DNA from: Fasciolopsis buskii | Taxonomy: Eukaryota; Platyhelminthes; Trematoda; Plagiorchiida; Fasciolidae | Assembly (NCBI GenBank): GCA_008360955.1 | Contig: LUCM01006718.1 | Location: forward strand, 33,202-97,201 | Reading direction: 5' to 3' | Length of the DNA stretch: 64,000 nucleotides | Part shown: positions 47,215 through 60,639 of the stretch, piece by piece | Layout of the letters: every line of letters begins with the position of its first letter | Numbering within the stretch: the first letter of the stretch is position 1 | The notes under the pieces: generated by a model | What the model saw: the letters and a program-made list of their open reading frames with translations, nothing else | The model's database searches: none | What the model was told of the DNA's origin: nothing | Made by a program: the position numbers and the translations under genes

Positions 47215-50200
47215 TGACGATGAAGTCACTTTCGGTTTATGTCTGTCGCATCATCGGAAAACAAATTAAGGATTGGAATCGTAATAACTGCGCCGAATGT
47301 CACTTCAAGATGATTCCTGCACACACCAGCCAACGAAGTAGCCGAATCTGTGGGTCAACATGGTTTAGGAGTGGTCTTATGAGCGAAAGCCAAAGCCGCC
47401 CCTTTGGGTTGGCTTTCGGTTAGCGATTGCTTGTGCACCATGGGGCCGCACGGGCCAGTTGCTTATTTGTTATCTCGGCATACGCTCCAATAGACTGCGG
47501 CTCTGACATGTAAAAAGATCAGTTTTATGACAAACTCCTCACCCGTGTTCCAAAGAGCAAGCGCTCTGATATTGTAGTGGTAGTAGATGACTTTAATGCA
47601 CAAGTTATATATACATATAATGTATATTCTCGATTTGCGAGATGCATGCGCAAGGCAAGATCAATTTTTTAGATAGATAATGCACAGGAAATACGGACAA
47701 TGTGAATCGAAGTGACAGGGGGTGAAAGCGACCTCTAGTGATTTGGGAGGCTTGTTTGCTTTTGTATATCTCTCGACATACGAAAACTTGGTGCACTGGG
47801 AGCCTGTCTAGGCGAGCGGTTTGCCTGGACTGCTCAGAGAACACATAACGGAACAGGTTTCTCCGCTGTTGCACGAACAATCATTCACTATATTCAAGAA
47901 TCGAAGTCCGACGCAGTTTTCGTCACACGTCAGCTTGGCGCTCTAACTCTCCCGGCAGCCCAAGCGAGATCGACTATATTGCAGTCAGCTACCGTTGGCG
48001 AGATTCTGTCCAGAAATGTAAATCGTACAGAACGACGTGCATCAAATCAGATCATGCGTTATTTATATAGTGATTTTTATTGCAGCCAAACGGCAATTGG
48101 TGCAGTCCACAACCACGATTGGCTGCCGGACGTCAAGCTGATTCGGCTGTTTGCAATAGCTGTGGGCAGAATTTTTCGGGGAACTATGAACTCCGAAAAG
48201 CCGCGATGTTGACTAGGAGGGGAATCAAATCAAGTAGGCAATGTCTTTGGCAGAAGAAAACTCTTGGGGAACTAGATCTAGTTTTCTCCAAAGACACCGG
48301 ATCTCACAATAGCAGCAGGGCTTAATGGAGTAAAAACATCAGCGTTCTATCAGCAAAGAGGTGAATAAATTAAGTCGGCAGTTGGAGGGCCAATTGACGG
48401 CAACATTTTAAAATGACTGGAATATTTTAGGGCAAAGTATCCGAAGAGGTGAAATAAGCATGGGATGCAGGCAAAAACTTTATGCTCATGCGAATCAGGG
48501 GTGGGGAGCGAAATTCGGTTATTAAAATTGTGTGAAATAGAAATGGTGGATTCATCCATGGTAGACATCAAAGGCTGCACCGCTGGGCTGAGCACTCCAA
48601 GGAGCAGTTCAGCTCGCCGCAGCTTAACGCATTTACTCCGAATTTTTGAGCTGCAAATCCTTGAGAAGTGTCACTTGATCCCCCAATGGAAGTGATAATG
48701 CAGTCAAATACTAGATTTCTGAAGGGAGGAAAAGTGGCCGGTCCCGACGAAATTCCCCCAGTTCTTTTAAACTATGTGGTGAGATCCCCCACCTCCTTTA
48801 TTTATGATATTTGGAACGGGGAGCGTATCTCGCTACCGTGGGGCGAGTTACTGATCGTATCCATTTTCAAGAGCGGTATGCGGAGTGACGGCAAGAATGA
48901 TGGGGATGCTAGTTTAATTCTGATATTTACTTTTGAGTTACCTTTGATGACGCTACATCGTTTGACACCGGTTCGTGGCAGTAACATCCGCGACAATCGG
49001 GACGGATTTTGTTTAGGTCAAGGTTGAGCCTCCCAGATGTTCACCCCTCCTCAAAAATCCAAACGCGCCAAACAAAGCCGCTCTGTGACTGCAGTATCAG
49101 TTGACATCAAAGGCGCGTTCGACTCAGTAGTTAGGACAGCCCAAATAGGAGCTCTACAACGGAAAGACACGCTAGCAAAATTCGTAAACCTGTTGCGAGT
49201 ACTGTGCTTGCATAAATGTGATCACACGGGGGTATAGAATGATCTCTCAATTTCACTCAAAACGACAAGCGAAATTCGACGAGGGTGTTTCACTTCTCCA
49301 TTCCTGTTCACGTTTATCATGCAGCAGGCCGTTGAAAGGTGCTTTAATGTCTTTTGACTGTGGGGGCGGAACTGGGAATTGGAGGGAGGTCGCGTGACTT
49401 AGACTGAGTAGATGACGTCGTGTGTCCGAATCCGCACACCGTGTACAGCTTGCACCAGATAGACTCTCGTGGTCGGTTGCTTGGTTTGGCATGTGCTTTG
49501 CACCTTCAAAGTGCAAAGTGTTGTTGCAGTACTACACGACAGTTGTTACGAACGTGATAATGGGTGGAGAGGAACTAACGATTGTGGACCGTTTCACCTA
49601 CCCTGGTAGCTGCATGTCCAACGATGGTAGCTCGGGATTGGAGGTGAGTATGCGTATTTCCAAGGCTCGAGCAGCTTAAGCTGGACTGAAGCATTCGTGG
49701 TGTCGATCCGATATTTCACTGAAGTTGAAAGGTCGTGTGTACTGTGCTGCGGTGCGCGCGGTTCTCTTGTACGGTTGCGAGATGTGAGAGGAGTAAGTGC
49801 AGATGTTCGTTGGTCAGAGGTTTGCGACCACTGATGTTTACGTAGTATGGCTAGGACTGGATGGAGTGACCGAGTGAGTAATATGGAGGTCAGGAATCTA
49901 ATGGTCAGTGCTAACTCTCCGAGTATCTTATATCAGTCTATGAAGCTTAGTAGACTACGCTGGTTGGGTCACGTGTTGCGTATGTGGAACATTCGTCTAC
50001 CACATTGTGCTTTAATTTATGTTCCTTCCGAAGAATGGAAGAAGACATGTGGAGGTCAACTGATGGCGTGGCAACGTGGCATGAGAAAATGTACGGCGAA
50101 TTTAGGTAAAGTAGGTGTTTCGCGTCTTCGTGGTTGGGATCTAAAAACCCGTCAACCAACTGGCTGGAGACACTGCAGTATATGGCAATAAACCACGAAA

Positions 50201-50421
50201 TGTGGCGATCGTGTTATTTTCTGTCGAACGATAATGACTGAAAAGTGTGTTTGTGCAGCTGGAATTTGTTCCATTTGTTGGATATTGCAGACGTTTTCGT
50301 TTCCGGCTTGTGTAGGTCCATCACCTGTTCCCGTTGTTGTGCACTTGTGCTATAGAAAAATTTTATCCTGGGCGATGGCAGCGGTCAGTGAGTCTTGCCT
50401 TGCTGAACGATGATCATGATC
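47215..50421 (+). pseudogene. RTE-like LINE, nearly full-length, degenerate, with a nested insertion
   Basis: Endonuclease: FVISAYAPIDCGS near 47465 and SKRSDIVVVVDDFNAQV ending near 47603. A foreign element interrupts it, and EIDYIAVSYRWRDSV (about 47970) resumes it. RT: GGKVAGPDEIPPVLL near 48730, VSVDIKGAFDSVVRTA near 49085 and CFAPSKCKVLLQYYT near 49498. The catalytic box is not readable. C-terminal: MARTGWSDRVSNMEVRNL from 49847, LRWLGHVLRMWNIRLP, then TCGGQLMAWQRGMRKC and VSRLRGWDL. The 3' untranslated region ends in GCTGAACGATGATCATGAT near 50402-50420. Multiple stops make it inactive. Confidence 0.87.
47605..47860 (-). mobile_element. LINE 3' end nested in another LINE's endonuclease
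   Basis: Minus strand: an open frame ends KLILPCACISQIENIHY and runs into a TA-rich tail at 47619-47605. The last about 50 bp contain a hairpin (TCTCG-CAAAT-CGAGA type, 47628-47643). The same protein end and hairpin occur at 56841-56890. The insertion interrupts the DFNAQV region of the host element. The right boundary is approximate. Confidence 0.6.
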
Positions 50422-52689
50422 CAGTACCTCTTTTGCCTTGGTAATTTAGAATGCATGACCCCTTGAGCTACGCCAGAGTTGAAGTCAGGGCTCATCTGTC
50501 TGGAAAACCCTTAGTTGTGGGAAGCATTTTCTTACGACAACAATGTTTCTTGATGGTCTGTTAACGCCGCACACCCAGTCACTGTGACTCGGTCTGATGT
50601 TCCATTGTTTCAACTTACAAGCAGATCGCTTGAGCCACACATCTGGGCTTGTTTCATGCAGATCTCTCCCAACGGTCAGCCTGAGAAAGTACCCAAGTGT
50701 GCCGCATCACCTGATCTTCCCAGCAGTCTGTTTTAATTATTTAATTTTTCACAGTATTGACTATGAAGGCGTCATGCTCAGCATCCATTTAGGACTCCTG
50801 CCAAAAAAGCCGGGCTTCTTATTCTTGGCTTTGCCAATTGCTTTATGATTGCCAGTTCATAAGATGTGAACGAGCGGCTGCGTCTTAACTTGAACAAAGT
50901 TTCTTTATGCGGAGTACTTCTAAATAGCTTATTTGAAAATGTATTTCGGTGAGTTCTTCCTGTCAGTTTCCACCCAAGAAGGAAAAGCGTCGACCTCTGG
51001 ATCCGCTGGAATTGTGGTAACTTCCAGTATGGACCAAGCCACTTGTGATTCTTGACTGTTATCGTTCCCAAACATTAAGGTCCTTCGTTAGAAACTATCT
51101 TCAGGCTTGTGTGCCGTAGCGAAGGTTCCGCTCAACGTCAGCGTTTTGAACCAAAAATAGAATACCCGGCTTTCTGGGGCTAACTACTCTATAATTACCG
51201 CAGCAATGCCTGCCGTCAGCACCGCTCTCTTTCACTGCAGACCGGGATTCAAGTCCACGCTGTTGGTCTGAAATAGGGCTTACGCAAATACAGTCCGCTC
51301 CAGGATATCTGCAGAGACCTTGGGGAGGACATTAGATGTTGGTTTTGCCCTGATCCGGCAAGTAGATCCCAGGCCACCAACAATTTGTAGACGTCCTCCA
51401 GATCACTCGGAAAGATCCTGCACCCATTGTGCCGGTGGTCTTCACATCATTCGCAAACACGTGGGATGGATTTATTAATCCATTTGCACTCCGTGCTTAC
51501 TTCCGCTTCGCTGTCCCGGTTTCCTTAGAAAGGTCCCTGATTTGGCAGTGTATTATTTTGCCATTGCTTTTGATGCAACGCGACCTCCGTACTTGAGTCC
51601 GCATTTGCGGTGTACAGGCGGCAATTTATATTCAGCCAGCTTGTATTCTAAACCTGCGCGATGGTAACTTCGCAGCTCAAGAAATTCCGTTGTATTTCTT
51701 TCCCGGTTTTTGAAACAAGGCTTATGTACAACACTCTCAGCCCGTATCATTTAATAATTCTTTATGGTGCTACTCCCTTCATTCTTTTTTTGTTTGTGAC
51801 CGATTTCCATTGCTGTTCTAAATATTTCTGTCCAGAAACTAATTCAGGGTCATTCTGACGTCTCTCAACATCCAAGGATAAATGTACATTTATTTATATA
51901 TAAGATCTAAATAACAACGACGTTTACCGAGCACGAGCAAAGAAGTTTAAAAAAGTGCAGTACATTGATGATGAGAAAAAATAAGCTGCAACAAAATAAT
52001 TGGGTTTTGTTTTCGAGGTGCATATTTTGTGTTTCATTTAAAATTTCACGTTATATTTTAGGAATAGGGGTTCCACAGACAGGCCGCCCCAGCGGTTGTC
52101 TTTCCTAGCCTACTCTCAGCTCCTCCAAACAAAAACAATCCACATATCCGACAGTCTGGTTGCTTCTTCCAGGCTTGCTCAGCAAATGCATTATGATCAT
52201 GAAAAAGTAGACGGCGGACAGGCATACGCAATATGTGTCCAAGCCACCAAAAGTAAGTGCAAATTATTTGCTACACTCAGAGGAAAATTTTCTGTACCCA
52301 GCACACGACGGAACGCATCGTCAATGGTTCGCGATGTTTCCACCAGGCTCAACACCGGTGAGCGAAATCCAAAAGCTATCGGGCATTCGCAGCACGGATA
52401 GGCCAAGTCTCCTGCGCAACGAACACTGCAAACTGCGTCGTTGTGCATCATTTACTCCATGGAAAGTCGAATGTTCTGGAGATTCCACCAGTACCTTAAG
52501 TTTGGAAATGCTACTTTGAAATCAATGGTTCGTAACGTTGCCTAATTCTCAACAACTCTACCTCATGTGATCGGGATCTCAAGGCACTTACAGATAATAA
52601 CTTCAAAGCGGTCACCAAGAAGGATGGCGTAGGCACAGGTCCCTGGTACTTTTGAAGAAATAACTTGCGTTTTGTAAGCAAAGATCAAA
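50422..52689. other. Unassigned DNA
   Basis: No gene is recognised. At 51240-51253, GGGATTCAAGTCC resembles a pol III B-box, but no matching A-box is visible. At 51330-51410 the minus strand reads like a short CR1-type scrap, too weak to annotate. Confidence 0.35.
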
Positions 52690-53009
52690 TACCATACTTT
52701 ATGATCGGCGGAACCACCGAGCAAGGCCTGCCAAAAGATGGAACAACGATCGACTTTCTCATGGTACCAGATCTCCGAGAACAAAACTAGAAGTTCTCTG
52801 ACTAGGTCCACTCTGCTACCTTTAAATAGAGTTGGGGAAAGTCCACCGCGGCCAGGCGCTTTTTGACGTCTTGAGGATCGGATTTCCCTGAGAAGCCTAG
52901 CCACAGTGAGGGGATCTGTTTTATCAACCCACCGGGTGCTTGACGGAATAGTTACCAAGAGTTTGTTTGTTTTCAATGCAGGATTCATCGCTGAGAAAAC
53001 ACTACTCAA
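52690..53009 (-). pseudogene. RTE-like LINE, start of RT
   Basis: DPLTVARLLREIRSSRRQKAPGRGGLSPTLFKG, cited by position (52925-52825), then VDLVRELLVLFSEIWYHEKV. It matches the LREIRSLGRHKAPGSDG segment of the copy at 16440-19230, so they are the same subfamily. The frame continues unrelated below 52690. Confidence 0.8.
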
Positions 53010-54370
53010 TTTCAGCTACGAATCATGGATGGGAGACGGCTCCGCGGGGCTCTGTGGTATAGTTTGATGGAAGCTGGCGAGGAAGTAACGGACGATAAAA
53101 GTGAAAATACAGTCAATCCGGTAGTGACCGAAACCAAGTAGGTTGTTTTCCCTAGACTTGCGCACTTTATTTGAGCCGGCTGTGAAGCGAAGATCAAGAA
53201 TACTGTTTGCTCTTGTGTGTAAGGCAACACGCTGTGCCCACACACCTAGTCCAATATTGAAAAGAAACGCGGAAGGCTATTCGGGGGGAGAAACGAGGGC
53301 AACAAATTTCAGGAGCGTTGAAGTGGCTCGTCAAGAGATCAGGAACTAGAAGGTGGGCAGCGGTTTTAGTGAATTAGCTAGAGGAAGAACTCTGGCTGAT
53401 GTGCACTGTACGGAGATGGTCGCAGTAGAGCAATAATTAATAATCCCCAATCACTAATCATGCAAAAACTTTCAGGTCAAATACCTAGATTGGTTGCACC
53501 GTGAGGCTGGAATGGTATCACGTACTCCATGAAACAGCTTACCCGCGCTTATTTATCATGTCTTCCCAAAGGACGTTGCAACCAATTATAGGAGCGACAC
53601 TTTCGGGGTATTATCAACTAGCTGCGTTCTCTTGATGAGAATGAGGTCATGGCTGCGTTACTGCCGGTGGGCCCGGAGCAAGCCCCTCATTTGGTAACGA
53701 GCGATCTCTAAACGGTAAACGCAAAAATGGTCTGGTAGTATGTGCACTTGAATGTTACTTTGCTACCACTGCGCTACACCAACAAGCTGGATAAGCTTTC
53801 AAAATTTTGGTGCTTTTTACTGATAATTCTGAGCCCAAAGCTTGCGCAGTGACAATTTGCGTCCTTCTAATTCTTACTTACCCGCCCTGGATAAAGAGAT
53901 TCAAGTGTTCCGTAACTTCCTGTTAGGTACTACCGCTCACAAGTCTAAATTTGTTTCCTAACGTCCTTACTACTTCTAGAAGAAAAAAACACGGGTTTGT
54001 CTCTCCCGACAAGTCAAGAGCTATCAGAAATTCATCCACTGAGCTGAGTATTGTCCATTTCGTTGCTAATTAAATGTTCGAAAGATATCTAAGCCTATAC
54101 GATGCTCCTTGAGCGTACCCTCTATCTTTGTGAACCGATTCTTCGTTGTACCACTGAGAATATTCGGTTTTCTCTGAAAATCGAACCAATTATTTGCAAG
54201 CCTATTTTACTAAGCCGTAAAAACGACACGTATTGAAGCCTAGTTGAGACAGTCTTCACAATGGCTCACGTATTTCGAACGTATCCCGAATTTCCAGCTT
54301 CCTAATTTACAAAAGGCATATTGCAAAATCCATGAAATTTTCCGTTCTGCAAAAGTTCACTGAAAAAAAC
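53010..54370. other. Unassigned DNA
   Basis: Nothing recognisable. The minus frame 53245-53012 may be an eroded upstream part of the LINE fragment. Confidence 0.35.
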
Positions 54371-54890
54371 CTAGAAATGCTGTACAATATCCAAAAACCG
54401 AAGCATAAACCAGAAACAATCTTATCGACAATTATATTTTATTTCTTTTGCGTGCCGCTTATATCCCACTGTAAAAGGAATAAGTAAAACTATGAACCAG
54501 TGTCAAAACTAGAATTACTCACGCTTCAACTGGGAGTGGAGCAAATAGTGGCGGTAAACCCTCTTCTTCACCTTTGTCTGCGCTTCGACACTACTTCTTT
54601 ATACTTGTAGACGCATTTCGGTCACCAAAAGAGATATAACAACTTCAAATGAGCAATCATCACGTTACTTGGCATCCTGATACTCTCGGCCTCACTGCCA
54701 CAAAATAGTTCCCATTTTTCAAATTATCACATATTCCACGACTTCAAGCACCGAAATCCAAACGACGGGCAATTGTTTCTAGGGCATCAGAAGCACTAAA
54801 CGAAATCAAAAATGCCTAAAATGTCATACGTTTCAACGCACCCGATCAAGTCTCACCCCAAGCGTGTGAAATGATCAACATTCCTTCTCA
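54371..54890 (+). repeat. 520-bp inverted repeat, left arm
   Basis: I compared it base by base with the reverse complement of 57221-57740: the same length, no gaps, and 518 of 520 identical. The two differences (in the blocks starting 54571 and 54751) are transitions. The outer end starts CTAGAAATGC. I find no target-site duplication outside it. Confidence 0.98.
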
Positions 54891-57220
54891 TTGGCAAGAC
54901 GCGTGAGCAATCATAACACCATCAGTGCACTGCCAACTGTCGTTCTTGCTGTTAATGAATGTTCGATGATTGACCCTCGATTGCCAAGGACTGAACAATT
55001 AAGTTGTTTTACAAAGAGCAAAATAATTCAATTTTCCTATGCAATTTAACCATTCATTAATTTCCACCGTGCTTGAAACTTAATGCAGAGTTTGGCAGTT
55101 TTCAGGAACAGACAAAAAATAATATTCCCGTTGGAAAATTTTTGAACTGAACGCAATATACCTTCGTGACGGTTTGGTGGTGCATGCGATGATGGCGAAT
55201 CGATAGCATTACTGGAGACCATTATTTGCAACTGGCGCCCGAAAGGAACTAACTTGTTTAGTCACCGGTCGATGAATTATCGATCAAAGGAAATCAAAGA
55301 TTTAGAGAGATAACCTTTGACGCGGTTGTATAAAGTCAGTATTGGTTAAATTTATCGTGTCACATCATCGACAAAGACAACGAAAAGGGGATCCGGTTAG
55401 TTCACTTTTCCTTTTCTCACCTCCTTTCTATTCTTAATATTTATTTATTTATTTCTTTTTTCAATGATTTCAAGTTCTGTCTTAGAAGTCTCAACAGCCG
55501 CGCGCGGCCGTATAATGAACAATCACGGGTCATCGTATGGGCCACAAACGTCCCAAAATATGGGCTGCATGTGAGGGGCATGCTGGTTTTGAGGGAACCA
55601 AAACACATTGTTTTTTAATTCCTCTAATTTGCCCCGATTACCAGAAATATTACCTGGCAGTGCCTTTATTTTAAGAACCCCGGCATGTTCATCAAAGTTC
55701 GACTATAACGTATAGAATCCGAAAATGCCAAACAGTAACAGCAGAGCAAGACAAGATGTCACGGTTGTTCACGCCTCCTGCAGATATATGTCCTCTGTAA
55801 ATAAAGTTTCGATTCCCCCGGTCGGCAATTGCTCTTCATCTGGTTTCCTGTTCGAATATTTCATTTTTTTACTGGTACGCCAGTGAGTATCAGCCATATC
55901 GGTTTGCTTTGGACTGCTCGTGATTCTCGGATTATTCGTGGTTTTCAGCCTTCTAAGAAATGCAATCAAATATGAAATTGTACCGAAGCACTCATTACTA
56001 CTCTGATTCAGATATCGCAGTTATCCACGCTCACGTTCCGTTGTTTACTGACTTGTGGTTTGGTCGAGTTATCTCTGGGTTGACGCTTTGGTCAAACCGC
56101 CAGATGACGGGTTGGTTAACGATATTGTGGTTGCCGGAATCTAGCAATACTTCCCCATTTGTTGGTTTTTGTGTACGCACTTTGGCTCATCGTTAATCCC
56201 GCGCTACAATAAGCGCACCGCAAATCAGGAAATTTGATGATTTTCGAGTGAATGTGAACAAAATGCAATTGGCCCAATTCGAGGCGAAAACGTGCGTCGT
56301 CTGCATTACACGGTGATACTTACATCAAACTGGTAAACACTATCCCTAAAACTGCTACTGAAACTCAATTCTAATCACCACATTCTACGGAATAGATGCA
56401 TTATGTTGCAGATATGTCGTCGAGATCCAATAATCACCACAACCCCAAGCTGGCACCCAAGCCAGACTACTTCTCTCTCCTGCTTTTCAGATCTCGCACC
56501 TGTTAACTAGAGCTGGCGTTCGAGTTCTGGCCCAGTCAACCGAAACTACGCTGACTATGACGTTGAATATCTCAGTTCGCAGCTTTGCAACTGGGTAAAA
56601 CCGCGATTGCTATTGTCTCCGGAACGGCTCGTAAACCACATACGCCCCACCGGTATTGCTGACTAATGCCAATGGCTACGACAACAAAAATGACAACACA
56701 GAGGACATTTTAGGTGGTGTATTTAAGGGTTGTTCTTATACAAAATTTCTCTTATCTGGCGCACCTCCCAGCACAGCTTACCGCCATCCGTATGTAAATA
56801 TAATCACTATTCTTGGGGGTTCAATATCCGCAGTTTCATAAATTTTATCTTGCCTTGCACATGTCTCTCGCAAATCGAGAAATATACATTATTGTTATTA
56901 TTATTATTAAAATATGATTATTATTATTTCATCTCCACGGACATCCATTTCTTATGAAGACGGAAACTGATGGTTCTTTGCCCTAAGACTGGGAAGATAA
57001 TTGGCACAGAGAGGCGTGTTATTTTATTTTCATGCTGTAATTGGACCTACCAATTTTCCAGTTCAGTAATATTTTTCCCCCTCTATCTTGATCGAACTGT
57101 GGCGAGACACAGAGGTCATAATTTGCTATTTGCTGATTAAATTTTTGGCTGTTTGCATTTGGAAAACTTGAATAAAATGGGGCATATATCCCCTGCGTTC
57201 TCTTATGTAGCCTCGTGTAC
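54891..57220. other. 2.33-kb segment between the inverted arms
   Basis: No transposase or other protein is recognised. It contains a small open frame at 55960-56196 without motifs and the 3' end of a LINE at 56841-56930. If the arms are terminal inverted repeats, this would be the cargo of a non-autonomous element. Confidence 0.5.
56725..56930 (+). mobile_element. LINE 3' end with hairpin and (ATT)n tail
   Basis: The reading FINFILPCTCLSQIEKYTLLLLLLL runs into a (TTA)n microsatellite. The hairpin TCTCG-CAAAT-CGAGA is at 56866-56880. It matches the minus-strand copy at 47605-47668. The family is not assigned. Confidence 0.6.
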
Positions 57221-57740
57221 TGAGAAGGAATGTTGATCATTTCACACGCTTGGGGTGAGACTTGATCGGGTGCGTTGAAACGTATGACATTTTAGGCATT
57301 TTTGATTTCGTTTAGTGCTTCTGATGCTCTAGAAACAATTGCCCGTCGTTTGGATTTCGGTGCTTGAAGTCGTGGAATATGTGATAATTTGAAAAATGGG
57401 AACTATTTTGTGGCAGTGAGGCCGAGAGTATCAGGATGCCAAGTAACGTGATGATTGCTCATTTGAAGTTGTTATATCTCTTTTGGTGACCGAAATGCGT
57501 CTGCAAGTATAAAGAAGTAGTGTCGAAGCGCAGACAAAGGTGAAGAAGAGGGTTTACCGCCACTATTTGCTCCACTCCCAGTTGAAGCGTGAGTAATTCT
57601 AGTTTTGACACTGGTTCATAGTTTTACTTATTCCTTTTACAGTGGGATATAAGCGGCACGCAAAAGAAATAAAATATAATTGTCGATAAGATTGTTTCTG
57701 GTTTATGCTTCGGTTTTTGGATATTGTACAGCATTTCTAG
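57221..57740 (-). repeat. 520-bp inverted repeat, right arm
   Basis: Partner of 54371-54890. The outer end is GCATTTCTAG at 57731-57740. The sequences immediately outside the two arms (AAAAAAAC on the left, CGTGGAAT on the right) are unrelated. Confidence 0.98.
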
Positions 57741-60639
57741 CGTGGAATCAGCTTTTTGTTTTTTTGATATTTCACAACAACTGATCATTTTTCCATTTGC
57801 CCAACCATGGTGGGCTTCTTTGGGACGCACGCTTCTAGGCTTAAGGACAATGCTTTAAAAGCGCTGATTCATACCAATAAACAGCGATTCCTCTTACATT
57901 TATTAGCTGTTATATTAATTAGGCATATTTCCTGCTTTGCGAAAGGCATGCTCGAGTCCAGCTCAAATTTGTGCAAGGATGATGCAAACGAAATGCGGCA
58001 ACATAAGTCAGAAGGAATATGGCATTGTGCAACAACTTGAATTACTCAGGATAAACACCTGTAAGTACGATACGACTGTGCAACCTAATACGCAGTGCAT
58101 GGGTATGCCAATAAAAAATCACAAGTCAACTGATTGTTTTACATGACCTTACAGGGGGTAAGAGCGGACTGCAAGCCGTTTCTTGTTCAATTACACTAAG
58201 TTTGAGTGCCACCGGCGCAAACCCTATCTGGAGGTCGATGATATTAAAATATGCATGCAGTCTCCAGACTTTAACGACGTCCATTTATGGGATAGTAAAG
58301 CTAACAAGGTAAAAGCCAACGGGGATATGCCCCCTTGATGGAGAGTGCATACGAATGCTGTCGAGAATATGCCAGGCTACTTGAAAGGATTGAGTTCATG
58401 GAAAGCGTTGCATAAAGAGAATACGGATCTCCCAAAACTGCCGATTGCGTTCACTTGTGACTGGAGGCAAAGTAGACCGAGAGGTACGATGGAAAGTTTG
58501 CGTAAAAAGCAAAGGTGACAGAATTAGAAAATAACCAGATGGCTGATAGGTTCTTGACATCCTCGGATTGGAATTGGGTTTATGGGAGTGGGTAACTGTC
58601 CTAGTCCCGAATAGTGAGCCCAAAGTGGATGATACGGTCTTGGAGGCCCCTTGAGGGTCCTCAACTGTGTATTCGGGCAGCGGCTCGGGGTTTGCCTTAA
58701 AGGGAGAATTGTTAAGCTGGTTTGTATAAGGGGGTTGGCTCTTGGGTAGTACAGAGGTAAGTCCTGTTCGGGTAGATTGGTGGGTTTGGAACCTACGGCC
58801 ATTAGAGAAATGAAGCCCTTCGACTTTGTGGTAATGGGAATTTCGCCCCTGCATGCTAAGGCTATATGAGGCGACAATGCATTAGGAGGCCGCCGGTGTG
58901 ACTTTACAGAGGGTTCGGCTAGAATGCTGAAGCTTAAAGTGGGGGAATGAATTAACTTGCCAGATACCCAGTTCGGGTTACCTTAAACTAGCACCAGTTG
59001 GGGTCTTTTACTCAGAGGTTTGTGTGGGAGAGCGTGAAATGGTCAGATCCAGATCCATCGTAGGTGCTGCTGGGGTCTTAGGCAGAGATGTTTTACATCT
59101 TATGGGACTCAATATTGGAAGAGTGGGAGGGTTTGGGTACTGTGGGCATACGGGTGTCACGGGAATTATTTTTGATCCATCAGAAACCTCCCTTTGCAGG
59201 AGAGTTCTGTCGGCAAATATTTTAATTTTAGTAAATGGGGTGCATTTGGCAGCAATTTGACAAATGTTACTAAAATGTTCAGCCGCAGACTCATCTAGAA
59301 ATTGGAAATGTAGAGAGCAATCGCAGCATTGCGACTGTTTCCTTAATCTAACGCATTTGCACTTGTGATGAGCTATACCACAGGCGGTAAGAATGGGAGA
59401 CTTCACCAGTTCCAGGGGCAGGCAATCAGCGTTTTTATCTGCTGCTGTACGTTTTCGAACTTCGGTGCTGATGGAGTCCAAAAAACAACATGTGGATATT
59501 AAGTTCTGAGAAGTGGGAGTGTTTGCAGGTTCCATGACCTTTATCATTGGGGTTAAGCGCAAAAGCACTTCCCAGTGGCTGAACTTTCTTCTGGAGTTTC
59601 GTTATCATCTGCTCAAAGTCGGTGGTTTTTTTCATGGGCTCTCTGGTTTAGGTCCACGAATGCTACAGAACATGCAGTGCTTACATCTGTGGGCGACTTA
59701 TTATTACCGTCTGTTTCCAAGTGCGTGGTGGCATACTTTCTTGAGTGAACCACTGGGCGACTGGCGACATAACTCCGGACAACTTTACTTAAAGACATTT
59801 GCGATTTGTAGTGTTACAGCGCTTAATGTTAGTTCAGATCAAAGCTGAAAATCTGACAATCTAGGCTTAGATAAAAATACGGGCAATATAGTTAGCCACA
59901 AGGCAAGTCAAAAATTATTATTCAGAAAAATTGAAGGAAATTTTTCAATAAATAATTTCACTTTTTCTAAAAATGCTAGAAAGACGACCTAGTAAACTAA
60001 AAAGAATAGATCTCAAATCACAAGAGGTGCGGTGCACCTTAGGCTCAAAAAGAAATACCGTGTTAGAACTTTTTTCCCCAAAGATTGTCTGTATTTTACT
60101 GTGGGCGATTTTTATCATGCATCTACCCTACCACTGATTCCGATTTTTTCCTGCCAGAAGTGACTTCATTTGTGAAAGATTTTTACCAACCTCCCGATAT
60201 ATTTTTCCCGAAGCTGCATGCTCCGATTCCAAGCAGTGGCCGTTGCCTGCTTCTGTTAGAGCCCAATATATAGTCTAGATCAGTTTTCCATCTCCTTAGA
60301 GAACAAAAAATCCGACATTTTCTTCGTTTCATTTTACACTACGGTCTCATTCCTCTCCACAAATGCCTTTTACCTGCTCTTCGTGAAAACAGTATGGAAG
60401 GATTGAAAAAACATTGGCATACAAATCGGGGGGTGGTGATTTGCTTCGTCTTGCAGTATCAAAGCTTATCGTTGTGCAATGATAAACGTCGAAGATTAAT
60501 TACACTGGTAAAACGGTGGAAGGTGCATTTCCGATTTTAACACGGTAACTCTCAGGTATTTCAAAGAAACAGCCCTAGCAATTCTTTTTCAGTTCAAAAA
60601 AGACTTCTCGAATAGGTAGACTGACCGAGGGAGAGAGAA
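57741..60639. other. Unassigned DNA with a 186-codon minus-strand frame
   Basis: The frame 59568-59008 (minus) has a Cys/His-rich patch, HHKCKCVRLRKQSQCCDC, and a Pro/Thr-rich C-terminus. A neighbouring frame in the same direction (59635-59435) overlaps its start. A further 152-codon frame lies downstream (58854-58396). Together they could be a decayed retroelement ORF1-like or gag-like region, but no defining motif is present. I do not assign a function. Confidence 0.35.

Noticed and set aside
51240..51253. B-box-like GGGATTCAAGTCC as a tRNA gene
   Set aside because: No A-box or acceptor stem is found in the 80 bp upstream.
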